Shown: one piece after another, positions 1 to 5,638 of the stretch | How the letters are laid out: each line of letters opens with the position of its first letter | How positions within the stretch are numbered: the first letter of the stretch is position 1 | NCBI GenBank assembly: GCA_045580405.1 | Contig: JAZNNT010000151.1 | Span: forward strand, 1-7,015 | DNA: 7,015 nucleotides | Direction: 5' to 3' | Source: SIG452 sp045580405 | GTDB lineage: Bacteria > Bacillota > Clostridia > UMGS1840 | Made by a program: the position numbers and the translations under genes | Notes under the pieces: generated by a model | Databases searched by the model: none | Told to the model about the DNA's origin: nothing | Seen by the model: the letters and a program-made list of their open reading frames with translations, nothing else

Positions 1-57
1 ACTTTTTTAAAATTTTTTTAAAAAATTTTTCCGAATGTTTCTACTATGAAATTTTTG

Positions 58-66
58 CTCCTTTTT
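58..66 (-). promoter_or_regulatory. Shine-Dalgarno-like sequence without a start codon
   Basis: The minus strand reads AAAAAGGAG about 10-15 nt after the predicted start of the leftward transcript. No ATG, GTG or TTG occurs on that strand between here and position 1, so it is not an ordinary ribosome-binding site for a nearby gene. It could pair weakly with the upstream GCTCT (GCTCT with GGAGC, five pairs including one T-G). It may be a chance purine run in a leader or part of a small RNA. Confidence 0.35.
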
Positions 67-80
67 GTGAGAGCTTTCCC

Positions 81-109
81 ATTATATCAAAGGATTTTTC
101 ATTTGTCAA
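81..109 (-). promoter_or_regulatory. Strong sigma-A promoter reading leftward out of the window
   Basis: Read on the minus strand, TTGACA (109-104) is followed by a 17-bp spacer and TATAAT (86-81). Both hexamers match the consensus exactly. A TG one base before the -10 makes it an extended -10 (TGATATAAT). Directly upstream (113-148) lie four A-tracts whose starts are 9-10 bp apart, resembling an UP element or bent DNA. Transcription should start near 74-75 and run leftward. It lies beyond the mazF terminator, so it belongs to a separate unit outside the window. Confidence 0.85.
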
Positions 110-191
110 CTATTTTTTTAAATTTTTTTCAAAATTTTTCATTTTTTTAAAAAGATTGGGAAAAACGTTTTTTACCGCTATACTATATATT

Positions 192-230
192 ATAAAGGGC
201 AAATGCAGGATCATTGCATTTGCCCCTTTT
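192..230 (-). terminator. Hairpin terminator after mazF
   Basis: A perfect 11-bp inverted repeat, GGGCAAATGCA (197-207) and TGCATTTGCCC (215-225), encloses a 7-nt loop. It begins 8 nt past the mazF stop codon. On the minus strand the stem is followed by TTTATAATATATA, an imperfect U-tract. On the plus strand it is followed by CTTTTT, so it could also stop rightward transcription. It most likely ends the ppk1-nnr-alr-mazF transcript. Confidence 0.75.
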
Positions 231-232
231 TA

Positions 233-574
233 CTACAGTCCGAAACTGACAAACAGAGCGTCATTCACCGAGTTCATCAGCGTTTCGTCTATATGACCGA
301 TTTTTTCTTTCAGTCTACGTTTATCAATGGTACGGATTTGCTCAGTCAAAATCACAGAGTCTTTCGGCAAACCGTACTTCATAGCATCAATTGCGATATG
401 CGTAGGCAATTTTGATTTATTGAGTTGACTGGTTACCGCCGCAGCAATCACTGTGGGACTGTATTTATTTCCCACATCGTTTTGCACAATCAGAACAGGT
501 CGTACTCCGCCCTGCTCCGAACCGACCACCGGGCTCAGGTCAGCATAATAAATATCGCCTCGTTTCACTTGCAC
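233..574 (-). CDS. mazF: MazF/EndoA-type mRNA interferase toxin
   Basis: This is a 113-residue sequence-specific endoribonuclease of the MazF/PemK family, acting in the cytoplasm on single-stranded mRNA. The protein is very close in pattern to Bacillus subtilis EndoA (116 residues): VKRGDIYYADLSPVVGSEQGG (3-23), RPVLIVQND (25-33), SQLNKSKLPTH (49-59) and SVILTEQIRTIDKRRL (73-88). The expected catalytic residues Arg25 and Thr48 are present, so it looks intact. The start is GTG (574-572) with GGAGAG (584-589) 9 nt upstream, and the stop is TAG. It is the last gene of the minus-strand cluster, 144 nt after alr, and is followed by a hairpin terminator. In Bacillus a ribbon-helix-helix antitoxin gene sits between alr and this toxin; none is visible here. 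Cleavage specificity is not readable from the sequence; the B. subtilis enzyme prefers UACAU. Confidence 0.95.
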   Translation of the reverse strand: MQVKRGDIYYADLSPVVGSEQGGVRPVLIVQNDVGNKYSPTVIAAAVTSQLNKSKLPTHIAIDAMKYGLPKDSVILTEQIRTIDKRRLKEKIGHIDETLMNSVNDALFVSFGL

Positions 575-718
575 ACTGATTCACTCTCCATATATCTGAT
601 TTCAATATCAGTTTTTCCCGATCGTGTGCGGAACATACATCAATCTGTTATTTTTATAAAATCAGAAGTTCATTTTTGGATTGTGACTCAAATTACCGTG
701 TTATTCAAACGGATTACG
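575..718 (-). other. alr-mazF intergenic gap without antitoxin gene
   Basis: In many Firmicutes this position holds the MazE-like ribbon-helix-helix antitoxin gene. I read all three minus-strand frames and found nothing longer than about 10 codons. Examples are a 10-codon ATG frame ending near 612 and an 8-codon ATG frame overlapping the mazF start. No convincing promoter or terminator is visible, so mazF probably depends on read-through from alr. A 5-bp inverted repeat with a 6-nt loop (596-611) lies just upstream of the mazF ribosome-binding site. Confidence 0.6.
584..589 (-). promoter_or_regulatory. mazF ribosome-binding site
   Basis: GGAGAG on the minus strand lies 9 nt upstream of the GTG at 574. 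It supports this GTG over the in-frame GTG two codons later (568), which would leave a longer gap and remove residues conserved in the family. Confidence 0.75.
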
Positions 719-1912
719 CTAAATTTTATCCATATAGTTGACGGTTTTTACCAAGGTTTCCCCATCAAAATACGCTTTGACAATTCGTTTTCCCGTGTCG
801 CACATCATTTCGTAGTTGATGCTGCCGGAATGACTTGCCATATCGGAGAAGGAAATCGAATTGCCCCCTGCAGCACCTACTAAAATCACTTCGGTGCCAT
901 AGGATACATTGGGAATATCGGTAACGTCCACCACAGTCTGATCCATGCAGATGTTCCCTACCTGAGTAGCAAGCTTTCCGTTAATAATTACCTGAATTTT
1001 ATTGGAAAGATTGCGAAAATACCCGTCTGCATAACCGATTCCGATGGCCGCCACAGTTTTCTTGCAGTCGGTAACATAAGTTTTACCGTAGCTGATGCCC
1101 TGACCTTTGGGAACTTGTTTCACCTGCCACACTCTTGCCTTTAATTCCATCACCGGTTCCAATTTTAAGGAAGTGCGTTCCCTCACATAATCGGACGGGT
1201 ATTCTCCATACAGAATAATGCCGGGACGAACCATATCCAGATGCATTTCGGGATACAGGCAAGTTGCTGCAGAGTTTGCAGCGTGACGAATAGGAATATA
1301 CAGACCGCCTTGTTTTAGCTTGTTGATAATTTCCAAAAAGAGGTCAAACTGCTTTTTGGTGACAGCTTCGCTATCCTGACAGTCTGCATTGGAAAAGTGG
1401 GTAAAGATGCCTTCCACGCAGATTCCCTCCATTTTGGAAATAGCCAGAATCTGCTCCACAGAAGACTGGTAGGAGCTGTCATAATATGGGAAACCAAGAC
1501 GTCCCATCCCGGTGTCCACCTTGATATGAATTTTCAAAGTCTGATTGTGAGCTTTGGCGTATTCACTGATTGCTTTGGGCAGCTTTTCCTCAAATACGGC
1601 AGGAATAATATTGTAGGTAAATAAATCCTCCACGCATTCCAACGGTGTGGCTCCCAGAATCAATATGGGCAAATTGATTCCGTTTCTGCGGATTTGTTTT
1701 GCTTCGTCCACGCAGGCAACAGCCAAGTAGTCTGCTCCCTGCTCTACCGCAGCATTGGAAATTTCGTTTACGCCGCAACCATATGCATCAGCTTTGATAA
1801 CTGCCATCACCTTGGTGGATTGCCCCACATGATTTTTAATCGCAGTGAGATTATGACGGAACCGATCCAGATGAATCTCTGCCCAGGCCCTTGATAATTT
1901 ATAACTGTTCAT
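719..1912 (-). CDS. alr: Alanine racemase (PLP-dependent)
   Basis: It converts L-alanine to D-alanine for peptidoglycan precursors, in the cytoplasm. The protein has 397 residues, normal for the family. The N-terminal TIM barrel carries the PLP-binding lysine in VIKADAYGCG (Lys40); Asp replaces the more common Asn of KANAYG, a tolerated variant. KVDTGMGRLG (131-140) contains the lysine that is carbamylated in Bacillus-type enzymes (Lys131) and Arg138. HAANSAA (210-216) and MVRPGIILYG (227-236) follow. The second catalytic base is Tyr275 in GISYGKTY, and ICMDQ (321-325) and INYEMMC (365-371) complete the active site of the C-terminal beta domain. The ATG start overlaps the nnr end by 14 nt. 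GGGAAGG (1922-1928) lies 9 nt upstream, inside nnr. The overlap suggests translational coupling. The stop is TAG. Confidence 0.97.
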   Translation of the reverse strand: MNSYKLSRAWAEIHLDRFRHNLTAIKNHVGQSTKVMAVIKADAYGCGVNEISNAAVEQGADYLAVACVDEAKQIRRNGINLPILILGATPLECVEDLFTYNIIPAVFEEKLPKAISEYAKAHNQTLKIHIKVDTGMGRLGFPYYDSSYQSSVEQILAISKMEGICVEGIFTHFSNADCQDSEAVTKKQFDLFLEIINKLKQGGLYIPIRHAANSAATCLYPEMHLDMVRPGIILYGEYPSDYVRERTSLKLEPVMELKARVWQVKQVPKGQGISYGKTYVTDCKKTVAAIGIGYADGYFRNLSNKIQVIINGKLATQVGNICMDQTVVDVTDIPNVSYGTEVILVGAAGGNSISFSDMASHSGSINYEMMCDTGKRIVKAYFDGETLVKTVNYMDKI

Positions 1913-3353
1913 ATAAATACGCCTTCCCTATATACTCTGAAATTTTGGTGGCAGTGAGTCCGTACTCAGAAGTTTCCTTCGCTGCCAAGTCTCCTGCGAG
2001 ACCATGCAAATATACTCCTAAAACGGCACTGTCAAAGGGAGATGCTCCCATCGCTAACATAGCACCGATCATGCCGGAAAGCACATCACCGCTACCTGCA
2101 GTTGCCATGCCGGAATTCCCGGTAGTATTGATGCGAATTTCACCGTTTGGTGATGCGATAACTGTTCTTGCTCCCTTTAGCACCACAACCACATTATGCT
2201 CTTTCGCATACTTGCCGGACAGATAAATACGGTTTTTGTTCACCTCTTCGGTGGATAAACCAATCAGTTTGGCAAATTCACCGGGGTGAGGCGTAATAAT
2301 CATGGGGCAAACCTGTTTGGATGCAGTCAGGTAATTTAAGCCTTCGGCGTCTACCACGACAGGCTTACTGCCCTGGCTCGCCAGTTTCATTATATGCGAA
2401 ATACCGGAATTTGACAAATAGCCGGGTCCAATGACCAAAGCGTCTGCCAACTCGTATATTTTTTTATAGTCTTTATCACTTTTTACAATCACTTCGGTGA
2501 GTTTCTGCTCAGCCAATGAGAAAATTTCATCGGGAACAACCGCATAGCTGTATCCCGCACCGGTGCAAAGTGCCGCTGTGGATGCCATCACCACAGAGCC
2601 TGACATTCCACGGCTGCCGCCAAAAACAGCCACTCGTCCAAAAGTGCCTTTATGAGAATTGGGATGCCGTTTGGGCATCAAGCGGTGAATCATTTTGGAA
2701 TTCACCAGCTGCATTTTGGAGTCCAGTGCCGCATAAGACTTTTCCGAAAGCCCGATGGGAAGCAATTCGATTTCCCCGGCATATTCAGCACCGGGATAAA
2801 TCCAAAGGCCTACTTTATGTGCTGCCAGGGTATAGGTTTTTTGTGCCTTCACACAAACACCAACCGGTTTTCCGTTATCACAGTTTAAACCGCTGGGCAC
2901 ATCGACGGAAAGCACACGGTGGTTTTCCATTAGCTGCACCGCCTTCAGATATGTTCCGGAAAGTTCACCTTTCACCCCTGTGCCAAGCAAGGCATCGATG
3001 CAAACATCAGCGCCCGAAAAATCTTCCAGCGGAATCATAGACACCTGCTTATGTTTGGCATAAACAATTGCCTGGTTGGTCAGAGGATGGATATGATCTG
3101 CTTCGTCAAAGCAGACAACCACCATGGCACGATATCCTTCCGATACCAGATTGGCTGCCAGCAAAAAACCGTCTCCGCCGTTTTTCCCACGACCGCAGAA
3201 CACAGCAATCCGCTGGGATTTTTCCACATCACGCATCACAGCTTCCGCCAATGCGTTGGCGGCGTTTTTCATCAGTTGTTCCCCGGAGAGCTGGTCAATT
3301 GTTTCTCCCAGTTGGTCCAGTTTATTTGCCTGAGCACTGTTTAATAACATCAT
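1899..3353 (-). CDS. nnr: Bifunctional NAD(P)H-hydrate epimerase / ADP-dependent dehydratase
   Basis: It repairs hydrated NADH and NADPH: the N-terminal YjeF_N domain epimerises R- and S-NAD(P)HX, and the C-terminal ribokinase-like domain dehydrates the S form using ADP. The protein has 484 residues, close to the usual bifunctional length. Epimerase motifs (about 1-215) are GRGKNGGDG (54-62), IDALLGTGVKG (119-129) and DVPSGLN (151-157). Dehydratase motifs (about 220-484) are KGTFGRVAVFGGS (235-247), IGPGY (308-312), VVVDAEGLN (332-340), TPHPGEF (354-360) and the nucleotide-binding GNSGMATAGSGDVLSG (412-427) with the likely catalytic Asp423. Both halves look intact. Two tandem ATG codons (3353, 3350) could start it. 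AAGGA (3359-3363) gives a spacing of 5 or 8 nt and overlaps the ppk1 stop codon, so translation is probably coupled. The gene ends inside the alr start. Confidence 0.96.
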   Translation of the reverse strand: MMLLNSAQANKLDQLGETIDQLSGEQLMKNAANALAEAVMRDVEKSQRIAVFCGRGKNGGDGFLLAANLVSEGYRAMVVVCFDEADHIHPLTNQAIVYAKHKQVSMIPLEDFSGADVCIDALLGTGVKGELSGTYLKAVQLMENHRVLSVDVPSGLNCDNGKPVGVCVKAQKTYTLAAHKVGLWIYPGAEYAGEIELLPIGLSEKSYAALDSKMQLVNSKMIHRLMPKRHPNSHKGTFGRVAVFGGSRGMSGSVVMASTAALCTGAGYSYAVVPDEIFSLAEQKLTEVIVKSDKDYKKIYELADALVIGPGYLSNSGISHIMKLASQGSKPVVVDAEGLNYLTASKQVCPMIITPHPGEFAKLIGLSTEEVNKNRIYLSGKYAKEHNVVVVLKGARTVIASPNGEIRINTTGNSGMATAGSGDVLSGMIGAMLAMGASPFDSAVLGVYLHGLAGDLAAKETSEYGLTATKISEYIGKAYLYEQL

Positions 3354-3358
3354 AAAAA

Positions 3359-3363
3359 TCCTT
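3359..3363 (-). promoter_or_regulatory. nnr ribosome-binding site overlapping the ppk1 stop
   Basis: On the minus strand TAAGGA contains both the ppk1 stop codon (TAA, 3364-3362) and the nnr Shine-Dalgarno AAGGA. The two ATG codons of nnr lie 5 and 8 nt downstream; the second has the more typical spacing. A ribosome finishing ppk1 would sit on the nnr start region. Confidence 0.7.
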
Positions 3364-5479
3364 AGCCTTTCTTTCGTTTACACCATCCGAACAACCATCC
3401 GAAAAATCCGCGTTTTTTTGTAGTTTTCTTTTGGACAGTTGCCGCCGCTTCCGCTACGGCTTGCTGCATAAAATGCTTTTGAGCGTGGAAGCCTTGCACT
3501 GTCGGTTTTCTTATGTATCTGCCGTCGGCTTGCAGGATTCTTGCCTTCACATCATCTAAGAGCAAAGAATCCAGATGCTCCTTTAATTTTTGTTTGATGG
3601 GAAGCACATATACCGGTGCCGCAATTTCCAGCCGACGTTCTAAGTTTCTGGTCATCAGGTCGGCAGAGGAAATATAGAACTTTTCATCACCGTGGTGATG
3701 AAAATAATAAATCCGGGAATGCTCCAGATACCGTCCCACAATGCTGGTCACGGTGATATTATCCGTTTCCCCCTCAATACCGGGAATCAAACAGCAAATG
3801 CCACGAATCACAAGGTCTACCCGTACCCCTGCCTTTCCGGCCTCCACCAGTTTATCAATCATGGTTTTGGAAGTCAAAGAATTAAACTTCATCATAATAT
3901 GACCGTCACCAAATTCACGGTGACAGGCAATTTCTTCATCAATCAGGTCACATAAGCCACGGTTGATGCCGTAGGGAGATACCAGAAGATGCTTATATTT
4001 TCCATTCACATTGGAGGTGGTAATATTGTTAAAAAATTCTGCCGCATCTTCACCGATTCCCGAATGGGTGGTAAGAAGATTCATATCCGTGTAAAGCTGA
4101 GCGGTTTTTTCATTGTAATTTCCCGTGCCCAAGTGTACGATATGCGAAATACCACGATCCGTTTTCTTAGTAATCAGTAAAATTTTAGAATGAATTTTAT
4201 ATAAGCTTAAGCCATACAGCAAACGGACACCTGCCTGCTCCAATTGTTCCGAATAGTTGATGTTGTTGGCTTCGTCAAAACGGGCACGAAGCTCCATCAC
4301 AACCAACACTTCTTTCCCCTGCTCTGCCGCTTTTTCCAATAGCGAAATAATGCGGGAGTTGGAGCTTAAGCGATATAAGGTAACTTTGATAGAAATCACG
4401 TCGGGATCTTCCACAGCTTCCTCGAGCAGCTGGAAGAACGGTTTGGTGCTTTCGTAAGGATAGGATAAAAACAAATCCTCTTTCTGCAACCGTTCCATCA
4501 GTTTTTCACCGGGACGGTACCATGCAGGAAGTTGCGGAGTCATCGAAGAAAAGGTGAGTTCTTCTTTCAGTTCTTTGGGGAGCCGTTTTTCTGCCTCCGA
4601 AAAGAACGCATAAGATAAGGGGACCCGATTCACCAACACAATGGATTCGGGCGACTTATGGCAAATCTGTTTTTTAAATTCTTTGGAAATGGAGTTGGAA
4701 ACTTCTATTCTGACCGGTGCCAGGCGGACACGTTTTTTTAAAATGTCTTTCATCATGTCACGATAGTCCACATCCTGATCATACCAGGCTTCCAGCATTT
4801 CCAAGTCCGCATTGCGAGTCACTTTTACCAGGCAGGTTTCCAGAACTTCATAACCGGGAAACAATTTCTTGGCAAAGAAATGAATCACATCATCCGTTAA
4901 CACAAACTCTAATCCCCGACTGCCGGGCAGTTCTATAATTTCCGGCACAGAGGTGCTCTTTAATACAAAGGCAACTGCAGTTTTTTCTTTTTTCTTAAGA
5001 TGCAGCGCGGTATAAACAGTGCGGTTTTCCAAATGGGGAAAAGGCTGACGGACATCCACTACCTGAGGTGACAAAAGAGGTGCCACAGCATGCTGATAAA
5101 AATCCTTCACAAAGGAAAGCTGTTCTCTGCTTAATTCGGCAGGTGTGAGCAGCTTCACGCCGTGAGCCGACAGCTCCCGTAACACATCTTGATAGACGCT
5201 TTCCTGACGGACATAGAATTTCTGGGTGCGTTTTAAAATTTTCTGCACCTGCTCCGCTTCGGTCATTCCGCTTTTATCGTCTTTGGTTTGTTTGCCAAAC
5301 TGCACGTGGTCGGTTAAGCTGCCCACACGCACCATATAAAACTCGTCTAAATTGCTGGTGACAATCGAAAGAAACCGCAACTTTTCAAGTGGCGGCGTTA
5401 AAGAATCGGTTGCTTCATCCAGCACCCGTTCGTTAAATTTTAACCAGCTGAGTTCTCTGTTTTCATAAATTTGAACCAT
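3362..5479 (-). CDS. ppk1: Polyphosphate kinase 1
   Basis: It makes inorganic polyphosphate from ATP, reversibly. I prefer the ATG at 5479 (705 residues). A TTG at 5494 would add five residues, but it lies inside the Shine-Dalgarno GGAGTG (5487-5492), which sits 7 nt before the ATG. Residue numbers here count from that ATG. The PPK1 N domain opens with YENRELSWLKFNERVLDEA (5-23) and TSNLDEFYMVRV (41-52). The two phospholipase-D-like C domains carry TLYRLS with the Mg-binding Arg370, ELRARFDEAN with Arg400, LYKIHSKILL with the phosphorylated His430, HLGTGNYNEKTAQLYTDMN (449-467) and the second conserved histidine His587 in YLEHSRIYYF. The last 30 residues form an Ala-rich stretch and then a lysine-rich, Trp/Phe-rich tail that I do not recognise from the family core. 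It is the first gene of the minus-strand cluster and has its own promoter. Confidence 0.96.
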   Translation of the reverse strand: MVQIYENRELSWLKFNERVLDEATDSLTPPLEKLRFLSIVTSNLDEFYMVRVGSLTDHVQFGKQTKDDKSGMTEAEQVQKILKRTQKFYVRQESVYQDVLRELSAHGVKLLTPAELSREQLSFVKDFYQHAVAPLLSPQVVDVRQPFPHLENRTVYTALHLKKKEKTAVAFVLKSTSVPEIIELPGSRGLEFVLTDDVIHFFAKKLFPGYEVLETCLVKVTRNADLEMLEAWYDQDVDYRDMMKDILKKRVRLAPVRIEVSNSISKEFKKQICHKSPESIVLVNRVPLSYAFFSEAEKRLPKELKEELTFSSMTPQLPAWYRPGEKLMERLQKEDLFLSYPYESTKPFFQLLEEAVEDPDVISIKVTLYRLSSNSRIISLLEKAAEQGKEVLVVMELRARFDEANNINYSEQLEQAGVRLLYGLSLYKIHSKILLITKKTDRGISHIVHLGTGNYNEKTAQLYTDMNLLTTHSGIGEDAAEFFNNITTSNVNGKYKHLLVSPYGINRGLCDLIDEEIACHREFGDGHIMMKFNSLTSKTMIDKLVEAGKAGVRVDLVIRGICCLIPGIEGETDNITVTSIVGRYLEHSRIYYFHHHGDEKFYISSADLMTRNLERRLEIAAPVYVLPIKQKLKEHLDSLLLDDVKARILQADGRYIRKPTVQGFHAQKHFMQQAVAEAAATVQKKTTKKRGFFGWLFGWCKRKKG

Positions 5480-5486
5480 GGCAAAA

Positions 5487-5492
5487 CACTCC
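5487..5492 (-). promoter_or_regulatory. ppk1 ribosome-binding site, deciding the start
   Basis: GGAGTG on the minus strand is 7 nt from the ATG at 5479. The alternative TTG at 5494 overlaps this site and has no purine-rich sequence of its own upstream. This makes the ATG the better start. Confidence 0.8.
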
Positions 5493-5520
5493 AAGGATAT
5501 TCTAATAATATACCATTTTT

Positions 5521-5549
5521 ATTATACTAAAAAAGCCTTCCGATTGCAA
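5521..5549 (-). promoter_or_regulatory. ppk1 (cluster) sigma-A promoter
   Basis: On the minus strand TTGCAA (5549-5544) is followed by a 17-bp spacer and a perfect TATAAT (5526-5521). Transcription should start near 5513, leaving a 5' untranslated leader of about 34 nt before the ppk1 ATG. This is probably the main promoter for ppk1-nnr-alr-mazF, because no equally good promoter was seen between those genes. Confidence 0.8.
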
Positions 5550-5550
5550 G

Positions 5551-5568
5551 AGTTTTTCTAAAAAAACT
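5551..5568. repeat. Inverted repeat between two divergent promoters
   Basis: AGTTTTT (5551-5557) and AAAAACT (5562-5568) form a perfect 7-bp inverted repeat with a 4-nt spacer. It fits between the -35 boxes of the two divergent promoters, 1 bp from one and 6 bp from the other. It could be a shared operator or simply A/T tracts acting as UP elements for both promoters. It has no resemblance to an operator I recognise. Confidence 0.5.
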
Positions 5569-5574
5569 AATCTC

Positions 5575-5603
5575 TTGACAAAAACTTTAAAAAGCAATAT
5601 ACT
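5575..5603 (+). promoter_or_regulatory. sigma-A promoter of the ABC transporter gene
   Basis: TTGACA (5575-5580) matches the consensus exactly. A 17-bp spacer separates it from TATACT (5598-5603), five of six matches. Transcription should start near 5610, giving a short leader of about 28 nt before the TTG start at 5639. Confidence 0.85.
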
Positions 5604-5627
5604 ATAAAAGCAACATATTTCTAAAAA

Positions 5628-5633
5628 GAGGTG
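5628..5633 (+). promoter_or_regulatory. ABC transporter ribosome-binding site, deciding a TTG start
   Basis: GAGGTG is a strong match to the 16S rRNA anti-Shine-Dalgarno. It ends 5 nt before TTG (5639-5641). The next in-frame ATG lies 21 codons further on and has no comparable site, so the TTG is the likely start. Confidence 0.8.
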
Positions 5634-5638
5634 TTTTT

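Larger units (their letters stand above)
1..190. other. AT-rich gene-free leader region at left edge
   Basis: No coding region is visible on either strand. The DNA is dominated by A and T runs. On the plus strand T-runs fall at 3-8, 13-19, 26-30, 113-119, 123-129, 135-139 and 142-148, several of them about 10 bp apart, which is the pattern of intrinsically bent DNA. The stretch carries a leftward promoter (81-109) and a Shine-Dalgarno-like sequence on the minus strand (58-66). No ATG, GTG or TTG follows that sequence on the minus strand before the window ends, so the gene or RNA it serves lies further left. Confidence 0.7.

Noticed and set aside
161..172. Palindrome AAAAACGTTTTT
   Set aside because: It lies in low-complexity A/T DNA, has no loop for an RNA hairpin and has no neighbouring repeat; such palindromes are expected by chance here.
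565..591. Eight-codon leader frame (ATG at 591) overlapping the mazF start
   Set aside because: Too short to judge, its ATG overlaps the mazF ribosome-binding region and it has no ribosome-binding site of its own; probably chance.
640..700. Possible separate promoter for mazF (TATAAA on the minus strand near 655-660)
   Set aside because: No acceptable -35 hexamer lies 16-18 bp upstream, so it does not stand as a promoter.
425..883. 152-codon plus-strand frame spanning mazF and alr
   Set aside because: It is antisense to two well-supported genes, crosses their intergenic gap and shows no recognisable domain, so it is a shadow frame.
2516..3040. 174-codon plus-strand frame inside nnr
   Set aside because: Its composition is rich in His, Pro, Ser and Arg with no domain pattern, and it lies fully antisense to the intact nnr gene.
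3362..5494. Longer ppk1 version starting with TTG at 5494
   Set aside because: The TTG overlaps the ribosome-binding site GGAGTG, which is ideally spaced for the ATG at 5479, and the extra five residues do not extend the conserved family start.
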